A stretch of DNA of 53,908 nucleotides from JBBPYR01 sp038199755. GTDB taxonomy: Bacteria; Chloroflexota; Ktedonobacteria; Ktedonobacterales; Ktedonobacteraceae. This document shows positions 49,901-53,908 of the stretch, piece by piece (positions within the stretch are counted from its first letter, which is position 1; every line of letters starts with the position of its first letter). The DNA lies in assembly GCA_038199755.1 (NCBI GenBank), contig JBBPYR010000211.1, positions 1 to 53,908 of the forward strand, in the 5' to 3' direction. The notes below the pieces were generated by a model. That model saw only the letters and a list, made by a program, of their open reading frames with translations. It was not told the origin of the DNA and searched no databases. A program made the position numbers and the translations under genes.

Positions 49901-51283
49901 ATGCCATCCCTAGAGACTGCCAACGTCGGTAAGGCTGTCGCCGCACGGGTTGGTACGAATATTCGCGAAGTTCGTACAAAACTCGGCATGACGCAGGCTC
50001 AACTTGCCGCCCCCGAATTCTCAATATCCTACATTTCAGCGATCGAACGCGGAAAAATACGCCCTTCTTTGAAGGCGTTATCGATTCTTGCCCGCCGCTT
50101 AGATGTTCCTCTCACATTTCTCCTTGAAGGTTCGCCTGCTGGTGCAGCAGAGGCGCGAGCCGTCGGTTATTCTCCCGCTGATGCAGGCCCCGATCAAAAA
50201 ATAGATGTGGATTTGCTCCAGGCGAGTGTCTTTGTGCAGCAAGGTTCCTATAGCGATGCCGCGCAGTTGTTATTGCCCATTCAAGCTGAGCGCATCACCA
50301 CTGATCAGGCCTATAGACTTTACTACCTGCGTGGTGCCGTCCACTTGGCGGAAGGTGAGTATCAGGAAGCAGTGGTTGACCTGCGGTCTGCTGTCTCGCA
50401 AGGCGAGGGCCTGAATGACGCGGAATATATTGAGCGTGCCAGAAATTTGCTGGGGAAAGCCTACTTCTCCTTGTACAATTATACATTGGCCATGGAAAAC
50501 CATTATAAATGTAATCTGGCTATTGAGAATGGACAAATTAACGATCCCTTCTTTTCCCTCAATGTTTTCAACAATCTCGCCAATGATTACTTTCGCCTAG
50601 GCGATCTTGAAAAAGCCATTAGCTATTACCATCGCGCTCTGGACCTGCTCAATGGCATGGGCCAAGATAGCAAGAGCTTTGCAAAAAAATATATGGATGT
50701 AAGTCAGCAGTATAAATCAGTTGGCAAGTTTACCCTTGCCCGCGATTATGCTATGCAAAGTCTGGCCGTGTATGAGATGCGGCAAGAACAACGCCTTGTC
50801 GGATTGACGCATCAACAATTGGGCAAGACGTTAGAAAAGCAAGGCGAGCTGGAAACTGCCGAGGCTGAGTACCGTTGGGCGATTGAGATTGAACGTTCCT
50901 TAAATGATGAAGTCGCGGCTTCACAGTGTCTCACCTCCCTGGCAGAACTCTTGCTGAGGGGGAAGCGGCCAGAGGAAGCAGAACGTGCAGCGAAAGAAGC
51001 ACTCGCGTATGCCCAGGCTGGTGGCGATACGCAAACACAGGGCCAGTCACTGATCGCGCTGGCACAGATTCGTCATCAACAAGGCAATTATCACGAGGCT
51101 GACCAACTCTTTGGCGAGGCTCTGGAGTTGCTGAATAAATCAAATTCCCACGAGGTAGCGGCGAGTGCGTACTTCCGCTATGCTAACCTTTTGGAGGAGC
51201 GTGGTGATGTGCAACGTAGCTTGACCGCTATCAAGCAAGCGTACGGGCATCAAATGCAAGGGAAACGTGGCGACCTCGAATAA
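49901..51283 (+). CDS. XRE-family regulator with TPR domain
   Basis: A 460-residue protein. The helix-turn-helix lies at about 19-75 (I-R-E-V-R-T-K-L-G-M-T-Q-A-Q-L-A then I-S-Y-I-S-A-I-E-R-G), followed by a linker and a series of tetratricopeptide repeats to the C-terminus (for example residues 205-240 and 320-430; A-x-x-L-x-x-x-G-x-x-x-x-A-x-x x-y-x-x-A-L). This layout resembles the quorum-type XRE-TPR sensors of Gram-positives (Rgg/PlcR-like), where the TPR part binds a peptide, but no peptide gene is visible next to it. Good ribosome site GAAAGGAAATTAATTCC. A terminator follows. Confidence 0.88.
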   Translation: MPSLETANVGKAVAARVGTNIREVRTKLGMTQAQLAAPEFSISYISAIERGKIRPSLKALSILARRLDVPLTFLLEGSPAGAAEARAVGYSPADAGPDQKIDVDLLQASVFVQQGSYSDAAQLLLPIQAERITTDQAYRLYYLRGAVHLAEGEYQEAVVDLRSAVSQGEGLNDAEYIERARNLLGKAYFSLYNYTLAMENHYKCNLAIENGQINDPFFSLNVFNNLANDYFRLGDLEKAISYYHRALDLLNGMGQDSKSFAKKYMDVSQQYKSVGKFTLARDYAMQSLAVYEMRQEQRLVGLTHQQLGKTLEKQGELETAEAEYRWAIEIERSLNDEVAASQCLTSLAELLLRGKRPEEAERAAKEALAYAQAGGDTQTQGQSLIALAQIRHQQGNYHEADQLFGEALELLNKSNSHEVAASAYFRYANLLEERGDVQRSLTAIKQAYGHQMQGKRGDLE

Positions 51284-51312
51284 CGAAGAGGCGTGACGAA
51301 GACCGAGACAAC

Positions 51313-51350
51313 CATGCGGCAATTCATGCATTGCATGAAATTGCCGCATG
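51313..51350 (+). terminator. Terminator of the XRE-TPR gene
   Basis: Hairpin CATGCGGCAAT...ATTGCCGCATG (51313-51323 with 51340-51350) and inner TGCA pairing, followed by TTTCTTGTCT. Confidence 0.75.
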
Positions 51351-51366
51351 TTTCTTGTCTAGACGG

Positions 51367-51395
51367 TTGCACCCTGCTCGTATTTCTTGTAAAAT
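51367..51395 (+). promoter_or_regulatory. Promoter of the sigma-like/zinc-protein pair
   Basis: TTGCAC (51367-51372), 17-nt spacer, TAAAAT (51390-51395), 33 nt before the start codon at 51428. A housekeeping-type promoter. Confidence 0.55.
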
Positions 51396-51427
51396 GTGAG
51401 GAAAATAGGTAGCGGAGAGTTGACAAC

Positions 51428-52363
51428 ATGCCCTTTTCGGCCAGTGACCTTCGGTATAAACCCGAACAGAGTTATCCTGCACTGTATGCCTATCTACAGC
51501 GTCATGCGCAACGCCATCTTGGGTCGTTAATGTATGATGCCGTTGAGGTAGACACAGTGGTCAGTCATGTGGTGGAACAACTGGTCAAACTGGGTATTTT
51601 GGGTGCTGGTGATACCACACCTAAAAACGCATTAGATCATTTAAGTGACGCCCAGTTCTACTCCTTTCTTAATACCAGTGTGAAACACAAAGCGATTGAT
51701 CGTCTCCGTAAACGCCGTTTACTCGTCAGCAATGCCACTGAATTAGAGGCTCCGGGCAGCGTAGAAGGCGAAGATAATCCCATGAATGATGCCGTGGAGT
51801 CCATCTGGGGAACGATTCCGTTTGCCAACCCTGAAGAGATTGCGCTACACCTTGCCGCAAAGCGCGAAATGCGTAGTATGCTGAAACACTGCATTATGAA
51901 GCTAGGCGCGGCACCTCGGCAGTTACAGGCGGTCATTCAGGAGTTGCAAGAGATCGGGGCGATTGACCTCTTACACACTCTTCAAGAAGAACTCCTAGCT
52001 TATTTCTCAACTGCTTCTCCTCCAACCCCTCTGCCCTCTTCACCTACCCCCCATATCAGCCAACATAAAGATCATGCACACAAAAAGCTGCGCCATTGTT
52101 TGCAACAGCAAAGCACGAATTTGATTGTTATCATTGCCTTGCGTTTAACAGAATATGGAACACGTTCATCTGACACGGATGGACACAATGACTATATTGT
52201 AGAGATACAAACGCTGGCACAGAATGACCTTACCGAAGATGCCGTAAAAGAGGGCTTGCATGCATTGGTGGCTGAGCACCTCCTGAACTGGCAGGGAGAG
52301 CCGAGCGTGCGTTTTACGTCTGTGCAGATGAAGCATCTGACCCGTTATTATCGCGATGAATGA
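51428..52363 (+). CDS. Sigma-70-like (ECF-type) regulator, atypical
   Basis: A 311-residue soluble protein. Residues 76-98, Q-F-Y-S-F-L-N-T-S-V-K-H-K-A-I-D-R-L-R-K-R-R, match the core of sigma region 2 where the -10 is recognised and melted (the I-D-x-L-R-K-R pattern). The N-terminal part (21-75) is helical, like region 1.2/2. The C-terminal part (215-305) is helical and ends in a possible winged-helix, not a clear region 4. The middle (190-215) is a Pro/Thr linker. It is thus an unusual sigma-like protein. Upstream promoter at 51367. The next gene is a zinc protein of anti-sigma type. Confidence 0.55.
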   Translation: MPFSASDLRYKPEQSYPALYAYLQRHAQRHLGSLMYDAVEVDTVVSHVVEQLVKLGILGAGDTTPKNALDHLSDAQFYSFLNTSVKHKAIDRLRKRRLLVSNATELEAPGSVEGEDNPMNDAVESIWGTIPFANPEEIALHLAAKREMRSMLKHCIMKLGAAPRQLQAVIQELQEIGAIDLLHTLQEELLAYFSTASPPTPLPSSPTPHISQHKDHAHKKLRHCLQQQSTNLIVIIALRLTEYGTRSSDTDGHNDYIVEIQTLAQNDLTEDAVKEGLHALVAEHLLNWQGEPSVRFTSVQMKHLTRYYRDE

Positions 52364-52521
52364 CAACACTCGCAGTGGGGATGCCTTTCGTGAATATTCA
52401 TCCAAGGGTGTAGGCATGCATTTACTGTTGAGTTCTAAGATACCGTGGGGCAATAAAGTATGGAGCGTATGGATAGGGATAGTATGCATATACTGGTTAG
52501 CCAGTTTTTCAGGAGAAACGC

Positions 52522-53559
52522 ATGAGCGAACAGGAGAAATTTGAGGGAATGCCCAATTCCCCCACAAGCGAGAGGGCATTAGCACTGTGGCTACAGCAGG
52601 TGTTGCAAATACCTGCCAGTGAAATGGATGATCCACAAAAAGAACAGAAGGTGGCATCAGAGCTAACAGTGGGAAATGGCTATCACCCAGCCTTTCAACA
52701 GCAGTTGCCGGACTTTATCATGGCCCTCCTCTCCAATGATGCCCAGGCCACTATCCACTATGCACCATTGCTTTTTCATCTCGCAGGCTGCCAGGACTGC
52801 CACACAAGTTACATTGAACTCTATACAGCCATGCGTGAGGCGATTCAGCCGCGCGAACCACGCCCAATGCTGGGGCAGGGAACACGCACCTTAAATGCTA
52901 TGCCGCCGCGCATGTTGAGCCATCTTTGTGAAGTTCTGATCAATCAGGCGGAGGCCCTCCTCTATCAAGAGCGTCATGAGCATAGCAATACAGAAGAGGC
53001 GGCTCGTTCATTGCTGCAACTTGCTTTGCGTGTGAGTGCATTCATCGCCCAAAGCGCCGTACGCCATCAGGCTCTGCATAATCTGGTGCGCGTGGCGAGC
53101 CTTGCCGATGGTGCTCCCAGTCCTACCTTCAATGATCCTAATGTACACATGTATACTCCCACGTTCAGTGGCGTGGGCGGTACACGCGGTAAAAAGACGG
53201 TGCGACGTGCTGAAACTGCGCGTTCGGCACCGCAAGAGCACCCGATTATCCAACTCCAGTCGCACGCGCTGGAAGGGCATATTACGCAGAATGGACAGAT
53301 GCTTGAATTGCATCTGCATGGCTTGCACGAGACCCTGCGCGGAAAACTGATTGAAGTAGCGGTGCCGCTAGGGTCATTGTTGGAGCCTGTGCGTTGGCTT
53401 GGTGGCGACCCACGCCATCTGCGCAGTACCACGCCAGTGGATGCCTCTGGCGCGATTGTGATGCCGTTAGGCGAGACAACGCTCAACCTGACCATTCATG
53501 AAGAGTATCACCTGCTTGAGGCCATGTTCCTGCTGTTGGAAGTGCGTGCAATTGCATAG
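52522..53559 (+). CDS. Zinc protein of anti-sigma type
   Basis: A 345-residue protein without membrane helix. H86-L-A-G-C90-Q-D-C93 is the HX3CX2C motif of zinc-binding anti-sigma factors (ZAS), embedded in a helical N-terminal domain (about 20-110). A linker with K-K-T-V-R-R-A follows, then a beta-rich C-terminal domain (about 240-345) that could be a sensor or ligand-binding module. It follows the sigma-like gene by 158 bp on the same strand, the usual order of an ECF sigma and its regulator. Ribosome site CAGGAGAAACGC. What signal it senses is unknown. Confidence 0.55.
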   Translation: MSEQEKFEGMPNSPTSERALALWLQQVLQIPASEMDDPQKEQKVASELTVGNGYHPAFQQQLPDFIMALLSNDAQATIHYAPLLFHLAGCQDCHTSYIELYTAMREAIQPREPRPMLGQGTRTLNAMPPRMLSHLCEVLINQAEALLYQERHEHSNTEEAARSLLQLALRVSAFIAQSAVRHQALHNLVRVASLADGAPSPTFNDPNVHMYTPTFSGVGGTRGKKTVRRAETARSAPQEHPIIQLQSHALEGHITQNGQMLELHLHGLHETLRGKLIEVAVPLGSLLEPVRWLGGDPRHLRSTTPVDASGAIVMPLGETTLNLTIHEEYHLLEAMFLLLEVRAIA

Positions 53560-53589
53560 GATTGTATACATAATAGGTACGTGGGAAAA

Positions 53590-53908
53590 CTATGAGTGCG
53601 GTGCAAAATCTACGGTTCCGCTTTTGCCGCCGCTCTTCTGTGCGACATAAGCCTGCTCAATCGTAATGGTGGTATCGACGCCTTTACACATGTCATACAT
53701 GGTGAGGGCCGCAACCGTCACAGCTGTGAGAGCCTCGACATCGACGCCCGTTTTGTAGGTCGTACGTGTGCGTCCCTCAATGTAGATCAGGCCTGCCTCA
53801 CTATCAAGCGTGAAGTGCAGGTCGATATGCGTCATTGGTAGTTGATGACACAGCGGGATGAGCTGCGGTGTCTGCTTGGCGGCCATGATGCCCGCGATCT
53901 TTGCCACC
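53590..53908 (-). CDS. moaC: Cyclic pyranopterin monophosphate synthase MoaC, C-terminal part
   Basis: The last 106 codons of MoaC, which with MoaA turns GTP into cyclic pyranopterin monophosphate for molybdenum cofactor. Visible are K-I-A-G-I-M-A-A-K-Q-T-P-Q-L-I-P-L-C-H-Q-L, V-E-A-L-T-A-V-T-V-A-A-L-T-M-Y-D-M-C-K (the active-site region with the conserved K and D) and the terminal K-S-G-G-K-S-G. The reading frame runs off the window, so the N-terminal third is missing here. Convergent with the zinc-protein gene. Confidence 0.95.
   Translation of the reverse strand, partial: VAKIAGIMAAKQTPQLIPLCHQLPMTHIDLHFTLDSEAGLIYIEGRTRTTYKTGVDVEALTAVTVAALTMYDMCKGVDTTITIEQAYVAQKSGGKSGTVDFAPHS

Overview
The window looks like a piece of chromosome from a Chloroflexota bacterium, most likely of the class Ktedonobacteria. 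This is inferred from the mix of genes: a full F-type ATP synthase operon, a MinCDE cluster, a DUF3090-type protein next to small proteins I do not recognise, XRE-TPR and atypical sigma-like regulators, proteins with long Pro/Gln-rich tails, and many palindromic intergenic repeats starting GTAGGG. No rRNA, tRNA, insertion sequence, prophage or CRISPR array was seen.

Layout. 1-216 is the N-terminus of an arsenite methyltransferase (ArsM), followed by 640 bp of repeats. 0.85-4.5 kb holds a muconolactone-isomerase-like protein, an aldose-epimerase-like protein and minC-minD-minE. 4.6-5.5 kb is non-coding and contains a strand-biased G/T tract. 5.5-8.2 kb has a small membrane protein, a two-domain VOC (extradiol dioxygenase-like) protein and a fumarylacetoacetate hydrolase family protein. 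8.36-10.0 kb is a two-gene unit with overlapping ATGA: a four-helix membrane protein and a DUF4868 protein, the architecture of the Kiwa anti-phage system. 10.0-16 kb carries aroE, a Nudix/metallo-beta-lactamase pair, a chagasin-like lipoprotein, a short crotonase and a TPM-domain membrane protein. 16.0-23.5 kb is the complete ATP synthase operon on the minus strand (atpZ-B-E-F-H-A-G-D-C), with an extended -10 promoter and a long stem-loop between atpE and atpF.

23.5-34.9 kb is a minus-strand block for surface glycan or glycolipid work: a membrane-anchored clan-A glycoside hydrolase, a GT2 and a GT39-like glycosyltransferase, a DUF362 iron-sulfur protein, a sugar-nucleotide-type epimerase and two tandem UPF0104/LPG-synthase-type membrane proteins. 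The two paralogs share an unexplained cytoplasmic motif.

35-49 kb is mainly housekeeping: a 2-hydroxyacid dehydrogenase, a DUF3090 protein, two small coupled proteins, a zinc-ribbon protein, the fatty-acid kinase module (asp23-fakA-degV) divergent from rpmB, rlmN (apparently leaderless), an amino-acid permease, malate dehydrogenase, rsmI and an acyl-CoA ligase. 49.2-53.6 kb is regulatory: an XRE-TPR regulator with a palindrome over its own -10, then a divergent sigma-like protein followed by a zinc anti-sigma-like protein. The window ends inside moaC.

Two repeat families are scattered between genes. Family A has arms resembling GGATGCCCACAAGGGRCATCCCTAC. Family B is a palindrome of about 105 bp, with 24-26 bp perfect arms around two smaller hairpins. 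Many gene ends carry long, nearly perfect hairpins that act as terminators for one or both strands. The best candidates for new biology are the Kiwa-like pair, the sigma/zinc-protein pair, the paired flippase-like proteins with their shared motif, and the modular B repeats.
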